64,000 bases of DNA, from positions 124,001-188,000 of the forward strand of contig CAWEYR010000004.1 in the NCBI GenBank assembly GCA_963813345.1, given 5' to 3'. Shown here piece by piece: positions 1-9,581 of this stretch. Within the stretch, counting starts at the first letter, position 1; each line of letters opens with the position of its first letter. The position numbers and the translations under genes are program-made. This stretch comes from CAWDDA01 sp963813345 (GTDB taxonomy: Bacteria; Acidobacteriota; Blastocatellia; RBC074). The notes below the pieces were generated by a model. That model was not told the origin of the DNA, ran no database searches, and saw only the letters and a list, made by a program, of their open reading frames with translations.

Positions 1-2252
1 TCACCTTCATTGTGGCCATGACGGCGGAAACCGATGACGTCGATGACGACGTCCTTGTGGAACTTCTGCCTGAAGTCGAGCCCGATCTGTAAGACGCGGT
101 ATGCAGCCTCGACGTCGTCACCATTGATATGAAAGATCGGCAGCTGCGTCATCTTGGCTACATCGGTGGAATAGATCGAAGATCGGCCGCGCTCAGGGGT
201 GGTGGTAAATCCAATCTGGTTATTAATGATGATGTGAATTGTGCCGCCCGCACGATAGCCTTTGAGGTCAGCGAGATTGAGGGTCTCCGCGACGATCCCC
301 TGTCCGGCAAAGGCGGCATCACCATGAATCAGCAACGGAAGGATGCGCCGCCTGGCCTCTTCCTTGTCTGAATCAATCGCCAGCTGATCCTGTTTGGCGC
401 GTGACATTCCTTCAACAACCGGATCTACGAACTCGAGGTGACTCGGATTCGGCGAAAGAATCAGCTGAATCTCTTTGTCTCCAACCTCGCGGAAGCCACT
501 GGCTCCCTGATGATACTTGACGTCGCCTTCGTCCGCGGGGAAGTTCGGATGCACACTGCCTTCAAAGGCGGTGAAGATGCGCTCGCTGAAGTTTCCGATG
601 ATATTCGCCAGCACTGTCAGGCGGCCGCGATGCGCCATGCCCATGTAGATCTCATCGACACCACGTTCTGCTGCGCCGACTATCAGTTGATCAAGCAACG
701 GTATGATTGACTCGCCACCTTCAACTGAAAAGCGTTTCTGGCCAAGGTATTTTGTATGCAGAAAGCGTTCGAACTGGTCGGCGGCTATCAGCCTCGTAAG
801 CAGCTGTTTCTTGATCTCGACGGGAATCGGCGGCGGGTCCTGCTCGATCCGTTCGCGGAGCCACTGTTTCTCTTCCGGGCTCTGAATATGCCGGTATTCG
901 ATACCGACCTTACCGCAATAGAAGCGGATGAGCATCGCCCAGATTTCGCGCAGCGATGCGATCTCCGTGCCTCCCAGACCGCCGGCAAAAAACTCACGAT
1001 CGAGATCCCAGATTGAAAGTCCATAGGTTTCGATCTCGAGCTCGGGATGCTCGTGAATCGGGATCATGTTCAATGGATCAATGTCCGCAATCAGGTGACC
1101 ACGAACCCTGTACGCATTGATGACCTCGAAGATGCGTGCCTGTTTCTTGATCTGTTCGCGCTCCCGGTCAACACCAAAGAGCGCCGGGTTGACGTCTACG
1201 GACCATCGCAGGGGTTTGTAGGTGATCCCAAGGTCGCTGAAGATTTCATCATAGAATTTGTGCTCGCCGAGGAGCAGCTCGTTGATATATGCCAGAAAGC
1301 TGCCCGACTCGGCTCCTTGAATGACGCGGTGGTCATAAGTCGATGTAATCGTAAACACCTTGCTGATTCCGAGCTGCGAAAGAGCTGCCGCAGTCATCGC
1401 CAGGTACTCGGGCGGGTATTCCATCGCGCCCGTGGCAATGATTGCGCCCTGACCGGCCATCAAGCGCGGAGCCGACGCAGACGTACCGAGGGTTCCCGGA
1501 TTTGTGATCGAGATGGTCGTGTCCTGAAAATCAGCGACCTGCAGCTTTCCGTCGCGCGCGCGCGTCACCACATCCTGATACGCCTCGAGGAATCGCAGGA
1601 AGCTCATCCGGTTTGCTGCCTTGATATTCGGCACCAGCAGCGAGCGCGATCCGTCCTTCTTTGTGACGTCAACGGCAACACCCAGATTCACCTCTTCACG
1701 TCTGAGTCTGTAGGAAGTACCATCTGCCTCGTCGTATCCGTCGTTCATCTGCGGATACTTCGCAATAGCTTTGATCATTGCCCAGGCAATGAAGTGCGTG
1801 TAGGAGGTCTTACCGCGATTGGTGAATGCGAGGTGCCGGTTGATCCAGCGACGGTTCTCGTCGAGAAGTTTTATGGGAATCTCGCGCATCGATGTCGCGA
1901 CGGGTACGCTGAGACTCGCGTCCATGTTCTCAACGATCCTGAGCGCTGCCCCCGGATCGGAATTCTCTCGACCTTCGCTTTTTCAGCGGGAACGGGAACA
2001 GGAGCAGGAGGCAGGAGCGGGAGCAGGCATTGAAGCTTGAGCCGGAACTGATGCAGGTGCTGACGAGGCTGCCGCGGTCGGAGTCTGAGCCGCGCCGTTT
2101 CCTCCACCGTTGATGAGAGAATTGAAGTATTCGCCCCATTCTTCATCGACTGATTGTGGATTGAGCTGGAATCGGCGGAATAGATCCTCAACGTAGGTGG
2201 CGTTGGCGCCAAACTCGGAGGCGATAATATTGGTTATTTCGTCTGATCGCAT
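1..2252 (-). CDS. kgd: 2-oxoglutarate dehydrogenase/decarboxylase, fused E2-E1 (partial, frameshifted)
   Basis: The thiamine-diphosphate subunit of 2-oxoglutarate oxidation (TCA cycle, cytoplasm); the 3' end lies beyond the left edge. The N-terminus (MRSDEITNIIASEFG, ATG at 2252) resembles the E1 N-terminal helix and is followed by a Pro/Ala-rich linker. Next comes an E2-type succinyltransferase domain with TSTYDHRVIQG (DHRxxxG catalytic motif). The E1 domain then begins (MGMAHRGRLTVLAN) and the window cuts it at RRHGHNEG. E2 catalytic domain before E1 is the Kgd/OdhA arrangement known from Actinobacteria. The linker reading frame meets a TGA at 1983-1985, while another frame continues sensibly as VPVPAEKAKVE before the first frame resumes at NSDPGAALRIVEN. 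This implies two compensating 1-nt indels near 1960-2010. A GTG at 2276 is an alternative start. Identity is firm; intactness is uncertain. Confidence 0.88.
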
Positions 2253-2291
2253 AACGGAAAATCGTACACCAATCACAGTGCGAAGAAAACT

Positions 2292-2459
2292 GTACGTTGT
2301 ACCGCCTTCAGGCGGAAGCAGAGAGCGCAGAGATCCAGAGATATCAGAGCAATTTAGGCTTGCTACTTATGACGACTCTGCGTAATCAACTGACAGCTCA
2401 CAGGTTCTCTGAGCTCAAACTGCACTGGACTCCGCTTCCGCCTGAAGGCGGTACAACAT
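2292..2459. repeat. Family A inverted-repeat pair (accgccttcaggcggaa type)
   Basis: A palindromic unit with core ccgccttcaggcgg lies at 2292-2318. Its inverted copy is at 2435-2459, with about 115 bp between. The right arm ends at the ATG used by the next gene, so the repeat abuts or supplies that start codon. The same unit recurs at several other gene boundaries in this window. Confidence 0.85.
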
Positions 2460-3867
2460 GCCAAAGATCATCCGGTACATGGTTCCTGCTATAGCCGCGC
2501 TATGCCTGATCGCGTGGGCCTCATTCGCGGTTCGCCCGCACCATGCCTGGGATGATGCGGAGCCGGAAATCCTGAATCAGGCGTGGCGGCTTGCAAATGC
2601 GCAACCGATCTACAAGTCAATCGACAATCCACCCTACATCCATACAGCTTATCCACCTCTCTATATTGCGTTGACGGCAGCGTCACTCAAGTTCACCGGC
2701 TTGAGTACGATCGGTGCGAAGTTGCTTTCTGTCCTTTCGGCCCTCGCGATCGCTCTCGCTCTTGCTCATCTCTCGAAGTTATGGCACGGCCGCGCGTCAA
2801 CCGGATGGTTCGTTTTCTGCTTTCTGCTGATGACCCCGGCGTTTCTATACAACGTGACACGAGTGCACGTTCAAATGCTCGCGGTTGCCTTCTCGGTTTG
2901 GGCATTCATTCTGCTGCTCAAAGAATCGAATGCCGCTACATTCCTGGGTGCCGTCCTCGCGACCTGCGCCATCTTCACGAAGCAGACTCAGTTCGCGATT
3001 GTAGTAGCTGCGGTCATCTGCTTTGCGCTATGTCAGCGCCGCCGCCTTATCGTTTTCGTGCCGGTAGCGGTTCTTCTTGGCGGAATCGCGCTTGTCGTCC
3101 TTGAGTTGAAGACCGGCGGTGAGTTTCTCAACCATACGGTCGTTCTAAATGCGCTATCGTACAAGCTCACCGACATTCCGCTCGTCCTTCTTCATCACGC
3201 AGGTCCAATGGTCGTTTTTATCGGTTTCGCCGCAGTGAAGGTCTGGCAGCGACTGCGTGCGCGTAGCGGTGATCTGCTGGATATTTATTTTGTAGCAGTA
3301 GTCCTTGAGACTGTCATATCGTCAGGACGCCTGGGAGCTCATACTCAGTATGTCGTCGAGCTGCTGGTTGTTACCGTTATGGTTGTTCTTCGCGAATGGC
3401 CGGTACGCAATTCACTCATTCTGGCGCAGGCTGCCATTCTCATGGTCTATGCGCCGCTCTATGTGCTTATCGAAGAGGGCCGTCCCGCCCGCGCGAGCAA
3501 CTCTGCTGCCGAGAGCATCTATCCCCTCCTCAAGACTGTTTCTGGTCCGGTACTTTCGCAGCAATCAAGTTTTTCTCTTTTCAGCCGTGGCGAGATTCCA
3601 ATTCAGCTGTTTCATTTCTCAGCGCTAAGCCGGCAAGGGCTTTGGGATCAGACGCCGTTCCTGCGTGAGGTCGAAAGCGAAGATTTCGCGTGGGTAGTGA
3701 CGGAGTTCGCTCTCGAAGATGGAGAAATGTCAGCGTCAGATCGGGAAAGGTTTACTCCGGAGCTTGTAGAAACGTTGAGGAAGCATTACAGAAGAAGCAG
3801 CGCAATTGGCCCCTACTTCATTTATTCTCCGGCAAAACCGAACGAACGAGCAGGAGGTAGCCCATGA
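2458..3867 (+). CDS. GT-C-like polytopic membrane protein (putative glycosyltransferase)
   Basis: A 469-residue protein with about ten hydrophobic segments and a soluble C-terminal tail. After the first membrane segment there is a periplasmic-type loop (HHAWDDAEPEILNQAW, then NPPYIHTAYPPLY) like the acidic first loop of GT-C/DUF2029 polyprenyl-phosphate-sugar transferases, so a role in glycosylating an envelope acceptor is inferred. No family-specific catalytic motif is certain. The ATG at 2458 lies at the end of a repeat arm; a second Met seven codons later (MVPAIAALC) is an equally good start and lies nearer the first membrane helix. The stop overlaps the next gene by ATGA, suggesting translational coupling. 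Confidence 0.6.
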   Translation: MPKIIRYMVPAIAALCLIAWASFAVRPHHAWDDAEPEILNQAWRLANAQPIYKSIDNPPYIHTAYPPLYIALTAASLKFTGLSTIGAKLLSVLSALAIALALAHLSKLWHGRASTGWFVFCFLLMTPAFLYNVTRVHVQMLAVAFSVWAFILLLKESNAATFLGAVLATCAIFTKQTQFAIVVAAVICFALCQRRRLIVFVPVAVLLGGIALVVLELKTGGEFLNHTVVLNALSYKLTDIPLVLLHHAGPMVVFIGFAAVKVWQRLRARSGDLLDIYFVAVVLETVISSGRLGAHTQYVVELLVVTVMVVLREWPVRNSLILAQAAILMVYAPLYVLIEEGRPARASNSAAESIYPLLKTVSGPVLSQQSSFSLFSRGEIPIQLFHFSALSRQGLWDQTPFLREVESEDFAWVVTEFALEDGEMSASDRERFTPELVETLRKHYRRSSAIGPYFIYSPAKPNERAGGSP

Positions 3868-4689
3868 GAGCTGCTTGGAAGCTGCTGATGAACACACTGA
3901 CGATGACAACGATGATCCTGGTAGTGTTGACTGTTGTTGCTTGCAACAACGCGTCTCAGCAACAGAGACCAATCGATGTCAAAGAGAGGCTCGTAGATCT
4001 TACTTATGCATTTGACGCTCGCACGATCTATTGGCCGAACGCTCAGCCCTTCAAATGGGAGGAAGAATCCTGGGGCAAGTCTGCGGGCGGGTATTGGTAC
4101 GCGGCTGCACGCTATTCGGCAAGCGAGCACGGAGGCACACACCTCGATAGTCCAATTCATTTCAGCGAAGGAAAGTTGACGATTGATGCGATCCCTGTCG
4201 AGCGGCTGATCGGACCGGCAATCGTCATCGACATCACGGCGGCATGCGCACGGAATTCAGATCATGCCGATGACCGTTACGGAAATCACAAATTGGGAAA
4301 AGACCAACGGTCAGATTCCGGATTCGGCAATCGTGCTTGTGCGCACGGGGTGGGGGCGATTCTGGCCCGATAGGAAAAACTATCTTGGCAGCGATGTTCC
4401 GAAGGACACAGCCAATCTGCATTTCCCGGGTCTCTCGCGCGAAGCCGCAGAGTTTCTTGCAAGGGAACGAAAGGTTGACGGTGTAGGCATCGACACTGCA
4501 AGCATTGATCCTGGACAGTCACGCGATTTTATTGCTCACCAGATACTCAATGGCGCCGACATCTACGGGCTTGAGAACGTAGCCAATCTCGACAAGCTTC
4601 CCGCGACTGGGGCCACGCTGATCGCGCTTCCGATGAAGATCCAGCGAGGTACAGGTGGACCCGTGAGAATCGTCGCGATCCTCCCCTGA
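3864..4689 (+). CDS. Cyclase/kynurenine-formamidase-family lipoprotein (frameshifted)
   Basis: A metal-dependent hydrolase of the cyclase family, about 274 residues after correction. The N-terminus has a signal peptide ending in a lipobox (VVAC), so export and lipid anchoring are predicted. The family metal motif is visible as SEHGGTHLDSPIHF near residues 88-101. The second half has a clear family C-terminal half (PDSAIVLVRTGWG, VDGVGIDTASID). The two halves are in different frames: the first runs out at 4373, and the second continues coherently from about 4263 (MPMTVTEITNWE). A single extra base near 4262 explains this. The start overlaps the upstream stop. The natural substrate is unknown; formamidase or lactone hydrolysis are the usual family activities. 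Confidence 0.78.
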
Positions 4690-4728
4690 AGCAGTTATAA
4701 TCAATAGAGAATCAAGAGGTAGCTTTAT

Positions 4729-5196
4729 ATGGATGCGAGGAGGCCGTTCGAAGCAGGGGCGCGGTATGCGTTTGATGACGAGTCGAACGTAGAAGAGGTC
4801 AACGATCGATTCTACCGCGCAATCGAAGAGGGAGATCTGAGCGCAATGGAAGAGGTGTGGCTTCACGAAGACTGGGTGAAGTGTGTGCATCCCGGCTGGG
4901 AACTGATTGTGGGTTGGGACGGCGTGCGTGAGAGCTGGAGGAAAATATTTGAGAACACCAGCGGCATGCGAATATCCGCGAGCTGTCCGCGCGCGGTTGT
5001 TGATGGTAATTTCGCATGGCTGATCTGCACCGAGAATCTGGTGATCTTTCTCGATCATTCTTCCGCGCCTGTGAGCGCAGCGACGGTAGCCACAAATCTT
5101 TTCTTTCGCCAGGGGAATGAGTGGCGGATGATTCATCATCACGCCTCACCAACGCCATCATCGGACGTGATCGCTGCAAGCGAGTCGATTCAATGA
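4729..5196 (+). CDS. NTF2-like/SnoaL-type nuclear transport factor 2 family protein
   Basis: A 155-residue protein with the NTF2-like pattern: an N-terminal helix (VEEVNDRFYRAIEEGDLSAMEEVW), the HPGWELIVGWDGVRESW segment, then beta strands ending in FFRQGNEWRMIHHHASPTP. Members of this cone-fold family bind or isomerise small hydrophobic ligands or serve as accessory domains; the substrate cannot be read from sequence. An AGAGGT Shine-Dalgarno precedes the ATG, and a TATAAT lies at 4696-4701 without a good -35. Its TGA overlaps the ATG of the following cupin (ATGA), so the two are probably co-translated. Confidence 0.75.
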   Translation: MDARRPFEAGARYAFDDESNVEEVNDRFYRAIEEGDLSAMEEVWLHEDWVKCVHPGWELIVGWDGVRESWRKIFENTSGMRISASCPRAVVDGNFAWLICTENLVIFLDHSSAPVSAATVATNLFFRQGNEWRMIHHHASPTPSSDVIAASESIQ

Positions 5197-5516
5197 ACTT
5201 CAGAAGGATAGAAAATGAAGCTCGCTTCTCCCCGGAGAAGATGCAGAAGATAAATCTTTTTGATACGAAGAACTTCTTCTGTGATGTGTATGGGCTTGAG
5301 CCGGGACAGGAACAAAAACCTCACAGTCATTCAGACGCCGACAAAGTTTACTATGTAGCTGCGGGTACGGGCGTCTTCGTGGTTGGCGAGGAGAAGCGCG
5401 AGGCTTCTGCAGGAGAGGTCGTATTCGCGCCGTCAGGCCTGCAACATGGAGTGAGCAATCCCGGCGACTCGCGGCTGACGCTTCTTGTCTTCATGTCGCC
5501 GAATCCGAACCATTGA
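5193..5516 (+). CDS. Small cupin-domain protein
   Basis: A 107-residue single-domain cupin. The metal-binding motif 1 appears as KPHSHSDADKVYYV, and the second motif as PSGLQHGVSNPGDSRL. Such proteins bind a metal and act as small dioxygenases, isomerases or ligand sensors. The start at 5193 overlaps the NTF2-like gene stop (ATGA); an upstream in-frame Met at 5121 would extend far into that gene and is less likely. Together with the NTF2-like protein this forms a two-gene unit of small-molecule-binding folds; the substrate is unknown. Confidence 0.8.
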   Translation: MNFRRIENEARFSPEKMQKINLFDTKNFFCDVYGLEPGQEQKPHSHSDADKVYYVAAGTGVFVVGEEKREASAGEVVFAPSGLQHGVSNPGDSRLTLLVFMSPNPNH

Positions 5517-5536
5517 GTTTAAAAGGAGGCAGCTTA

Positions 5537-5614
5537 GTGCCGCTTTCAGGCGGAATCGTAGCGTTCGAGGGCTCTTCGATTTCACGATTCCGCCTGAAGG
5601 CGGTACTACATGCC
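5537..5614. repeat. Family A inverted-repeat pair
   Basis: Two copies of the palindromic unit face each other: gccgctttcaggcggaatcg at 5539-5558 and its inverted partner at 5586-5614. The spacer is short, so the whole segment can fold as one hairpin between the cupin and kinase genes. Confidence 0.8.
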
Positions 5615-5691
5615 TTGAAGCGAGAGTGATCGGGTAGTAGATTAGCCTTGGCTTCGGCCTCAAGATCCCAATGTAAAAGAGTGCAAAACAA

Positions 5692-8167
5692 ATGGCCCCG
5701 CTTACACCAGGCACAACGTTTTCACATTATCGGATTATCGAGCAGCTTGGTAAGGGCGGTCAGGCATTTGCCTATAAGGCAGAAGACGTCCGGCTCAATC
5801 GCCTTGTAGTCATCAAGGCTCTTCTTCCTGAACTCGCTTCGACTGAGACCGCAAGACGCCGCTTCCAGCGTGAGGCCAGACTCGCTTCCGCGCTCGATCA
5901 TCCCAATATTGCGACAATCTACGATGTGGGAGAGACGGATGGCGTGACATACATCGTCATGCAGTTCGTCGAGGGAAGAACTCTCAAAGAGGTCATTGGT
6001 GGCCGGCCGATCGAGCTGAATGCGGCACTCTCCATAGCAATTCAAATAGCCGATGCGCTCGCGGTAGCGCATTCGCGCGGAATCATTCATCGCGACATAA
6101 AGCCCACAAATATTATCGTGTACTGACTCGGGCCAGGTGAAGGTTCTCGATTTCGGTCTTGCCAAGATGCTTGGTCAGGACGAGAACTTCGCCAATGAGC
6201 ACACGATGACCGAAGTCGGAGTTCCTTATGGCACGATGGGCTATGGCTCGCCTGAGCAGGCTACGGGCGAGAAGGTCGACCACCGGACCGACGTTTTCAG
6301 TCTTGGAGTAATGATCTATGAAATGCTGACCGGCCAGGCGCCATTCAAAGGGCGACATCGGATCGAATTGCTGCACGCGGTGATAAACGCCACTCCCCGA
6401 CCCATCGCGGAACTGAACCCTCGCGCGCCCGCAGCGCTTCAGCAGCTAATCGATCGTACGCTGGCGAAGTCGGCTGACGACAGATTCTCGACAATCAGCG
6501 AATTGCGCGATGCGCTTAAGGAACTCGCCCGTCCGCTTGGCCCCGCTGCGGATTCACCGTTACACACGTCAGTCCCTGTCCCGACATACCGATCGCGCAA
6601 CTCGTGGAGACTTTCAGACACTCTTGGACGGGTATTTGGCAGGTTCAAGGGCCACGCTCCCAACCAGCCGCCTTCGACGGCCAGCGGTTCCGGCGATTCG
6701 AGTGCAGCAAACCGGAGCACAGGAGGCGGATCCTCGCGTCCACCTTCGTGGGGCACAGAGACGAAGAAAACTATCGCAGTCCTCCCGTTTCATAATCTGC
6801 TCAACGATCCGGAATCAAACTTTTATGGTTTCTCGCTGGCGGACGGAATCATTACAGAGCTGGCGAACCTTAAGTCTCTTGTCGTCAGGCCATCAAGTTA
6901 CGTTGCGCAATACTCTGGTCAGAACGTCGATCCGAGGCATGTCGGGTTGGACCTCGCCGTCGGAGCCGTACTTACGGGAAGCTTCATGAAAGCGCCGGAC
7001 CAGTTCCGCGTTACGGCCCAGCTTCTTGCGACTGACACTGGCGAGATTCTGTGGTGCGACAAGATCGATATCGCAAACCGCGAGTTACTGACGATCCAGG
7101 ACACGATTGCGGAGCGCGTAATCGAGGGGTTGAAGCTGAATCTGACGGAGGAGGAGCAGGAGAAGATTGACAAACCGCTCACGTCGAGCAGCGAGGCCTA
7201 CGAGCTCTATTTGCGAGGCCGCGATCTGCTTTTTCAATACATAGCACGCACTTTTGACGACCACGAGCTGGACCTGGCGATCGGAATGTTCAAGGAGGCT
7301 GTGCGAGTTGATCCACAATTTGCACGCGCTCATTCGGCGCTTGGCCGCTGCTACATTCATCACGCGCAGGGTTACGGTGGCGAAGACTACTACATTTTGG
7401 CGGAGGCAGCGCTTGAGCGCTCACTCGAATTAGACCCTGAGCTCACCCGTGCGCGGCTCCAGATGGTCTATGTCTATCTGCATAGAGGAGAAAAGGACAG
7501 GGCACTCGCGACGCTTGCTGACGTCCGCCGCGAAACTCCAAACGATCCCACGGTTTTCATTATTGCCGCGATGCTTTATCGACTGAATGGTCTCTACGAG
7601 AAGGCACTGCGCCAGTATGACCGGCTTGTCGAGCTCAATCCGCGCGATACGGTCATGGCAAGCTACAATCGTGCTCGCATCTACAATTATCAGCACGAGT
7701 ACGAGAAAGCCGAAGTCGAGCTCGAGAACGCGCGCAAGATTGAGCCTGAACATCCACTGGTCAAGACGTTTCTTGCGATTTCGTTCTACAATCAGGGCCG
7801 GGTAGATGAATCGCTCGCTATCGTCGACGAAGTTCTTGCGCAGCATCCGCATTTTGATGGCCTCCAGGTGCTGAGAGGCTGGTGCCTGAGCGCGAAGGGA
7901 CGGCACGAAGAGGCTCGAGCGCTGATTACTCCTCGTGTTGAAGAGACGGCTGCGGCCGATCACGACATCTCATTCTGGCTGGCATCTTTCTTTGCAATGG
8001 AAGGAATGATTGAAAAGTCAATCGAGTGGGTAGAGCGGGCTGTCAAACTTGGAAACGAGAACTATCCGCTCTTTGCAGAGAATCCGCGTCTGGATAAGCT
8101 GAGGGGCGATGAGCGATTTACCCGCATTCTTGAGACGGTCAAGAAGCGGTGGGAAGAACGTCAATGA
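5692..8167 (+). CDS. Ser/Thr protein kinase with FlgO/TolB-like and TPR domains, protein 1 (frameshifted)
   Basis: About 824 residues once corrected. A PknB-type kinase domain starts at residue 9 (HYRIIEQLGKGGQAFAYKAE, catalytic Lys in VVIKAL). The catalytic loop HRDIKPTN falls just before a frame break at about 6120. The next frame resumes with VKVLDFGLAK and the APE-equivalent YGSPEQATGEK. After a Ser/Pro-rich linker comes a conserved region starting KKTIAVLPFHNLLNDPESNFYGFSLADGI, as in adenylate-cyclase/TolB-N-like modules, and then at least five TPRs to the C-terminus. No transmembrane helix is obvious. A single inserted base in gtgtactgac restores NIIVTDSGQVKVLDF. The glycine loop (GKGGQAF) is atypical but kinase residues K, D and DFG are present. 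Predicted role: phospho-signalling with TPR-mediated partner binding. Protein 2 of the same design lies at 53153-55689. Confidence 0.85.
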
Positions 8168-8219
8168 CATGGAATGAGATGGAAAGACCGCCAGTGATCT
8201 GATCAGGAGAAACCACGAT

Positions 8220-9581
8220 TTGCCTGCGCCTCAGGAGCTTCTCGAACGAATCCACCTCCGCCTCGAAGAAAGTTTCGTCGGAATCGGCGAGCAGGTAGCT
8301 GACCTTCCCGCCGCCGATGTCGTTGACCTCTTAAATCAACTGACTCTTATCGAAGCTGCAACGGTCGTCACCATGTTGCCGATCGCTCGATGCATCGAGC
8401 TTTTTGATCAGCCAACAATGCGGCGCCGCAGCGCGATTTTCGAGCATCTTGATCCGGCGCGCTCCGCGCAGATACTCGAGGGCCTGTCTGCTGATGAGCG
8501 CACGAACATCGTCCAGCATATGGGACAGCACGACCGCCGTCGTGTGATTCCAAAGCTGTCGAACGAGGCGCGGACGGAACTCGAGCATCTTCTTCAGTAT
8601 CCTCACCACACTGCGGGCGGCATCATGACGACCGAGTTTGTAAGACTCGATCCAAAGATGACGGTCAGCGAATCGTTGAAGCATATCCGCAACGTCGCAC
8701 GCGAAAAGGAATCAATCTACGCTTGCTATGTTCTCGAGCCCGAAACCGAGCGTCTGCTCGGTTCAGTCTCGCTTCGGGATCTCGTGATGGCAGAGCTTGA
8801 CAGACCCGTCAGCGAGGTCATGCGACGCAAGCCCGTAACTGCTCAAGCTCTCGAAGATCAGGAATCGGTTGCGCAGAAGATCGCCAAGTACAATCTGCTC
8901 GCTGTGCCAGTGCTCGAACAGGACGGCAGCATCGTGGGCTTTGTGACAGTCGACGATGTGATCGACGTAATGATCGAAGAGCAGACTGAAGACATTCTAC
9001 GAATGGCGGCGGTAGAGCCCGGTGCGTTTGATAAACCCTATTTCGAGTACTCCATCCTGGGCGTGGTACGGAAGCGCATCGTATGGCTTTTGATGCTCTT
9101 TGTTGCAGGAACGCTGACGAGCGCGGTACTGCATCGTTACGAATCCGAGCTGGCGACGGTGGTCGCCCTGTCGTTCTTCATTCCATTACTGATTGGAACC
9201 GGTGGAAACGCAGGATCCCAGACGGTGATGACCGTGATACGCAGTCTGGCGCTTGGCGAGATTGGGCTCAAGAATGCGTGGAAGGTGGTGCTTCGCGAGG
9301 CCTTCACGGGCGCAGTTGTCGGCGTAGCGATCGGAGCGTTCGCTTTTGTTCTGTCCATAGGATTATGGCGCAATTCGTTTCAGCTTTCGCTGACGGTTGC
9401 GGTCACGATGCTCTCTATATGCATCTGGTCGACAACCGTCGGCTCATTGATTCCAATTGTTGCGAACCGGCTTGGGATCGATCCGGCGGTTCTTTCGGCT
9501 CCGCTGATTTCGACTTTGGTCGATGCCACCGGGCTGGTAATCTATCTGACGCTCGCGAAACTGATTCTTGATCAAATCTGA
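8220..9581 (+). CDS. mgtE: Magnesium transporter MgtE
   Basis: A 453-residue Mg2+ channel. The cytoplasmic MgtE N domain (superhelical repeats, residues 1-130) precedes a CBS pair (TAGGIMTTEFVRLDP through GFVTVDDVIDVM). A connecting helix leads to five membrane helices from about residue 280. The signature TGGNAGSQT occurs near residue 327 in the pore region. Length matches the family (about 450). I chose the TTG at 8220 because an AGGAG Shine-Dalgarno lies about ten bases upstream and the N domain begins at once. The stop overlaps the next start (TGATG), so it is translated together with the cytochrome c peroxidase. Mg2+ gating through the N/CBS domains is family knowledge. Confidence 0.95.
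   Translation: MPAPQELLERIHLRLEESFVGIGEQVADLPAADVVDLLNQLTLIEAATVVTMLPIARCIELFDQPTMRRRSAIFEHLDPARSAQILEGLSADERTNIVQHMGQHDRRRVIPKLSNEARTELEHLLQYPHHTAGGIMTTEFVRLDPKMTVSESLKHIRNVAREKESIYACYVLEPETERLLGSVSLRDLVMAELDRPVSEVMRRKPVTAQALEDQESVAQKIAKYNLLAVPVLEQDGSIVGFVTVDDVIDVMIEEQTEDILRMAAVEPGAFDKPYFEYSILGVVRKRIVWLLMLFVAGTLTSAVLHRYESELATVVALSFFIPLLIGTGGNAGSQTVMTVIRSLALGEIGLKNAWKVVLREAFTGAVVGVAIGAFAFVLSIGLWRNSFQLSLTVAVTMLSICIWSTTVGSLIPIVANRLGIDPAVLSAPLISTLVDATGLVIYLTLAKLILDQI

Noticed and set aside
1047..2033. 328-residue plus-strand ORF
   Set aside because: Antisense to the fused 2-oxoglutarate dehydrogenase, which has unmistakable motifs on the other strand; composition is shadow-like.
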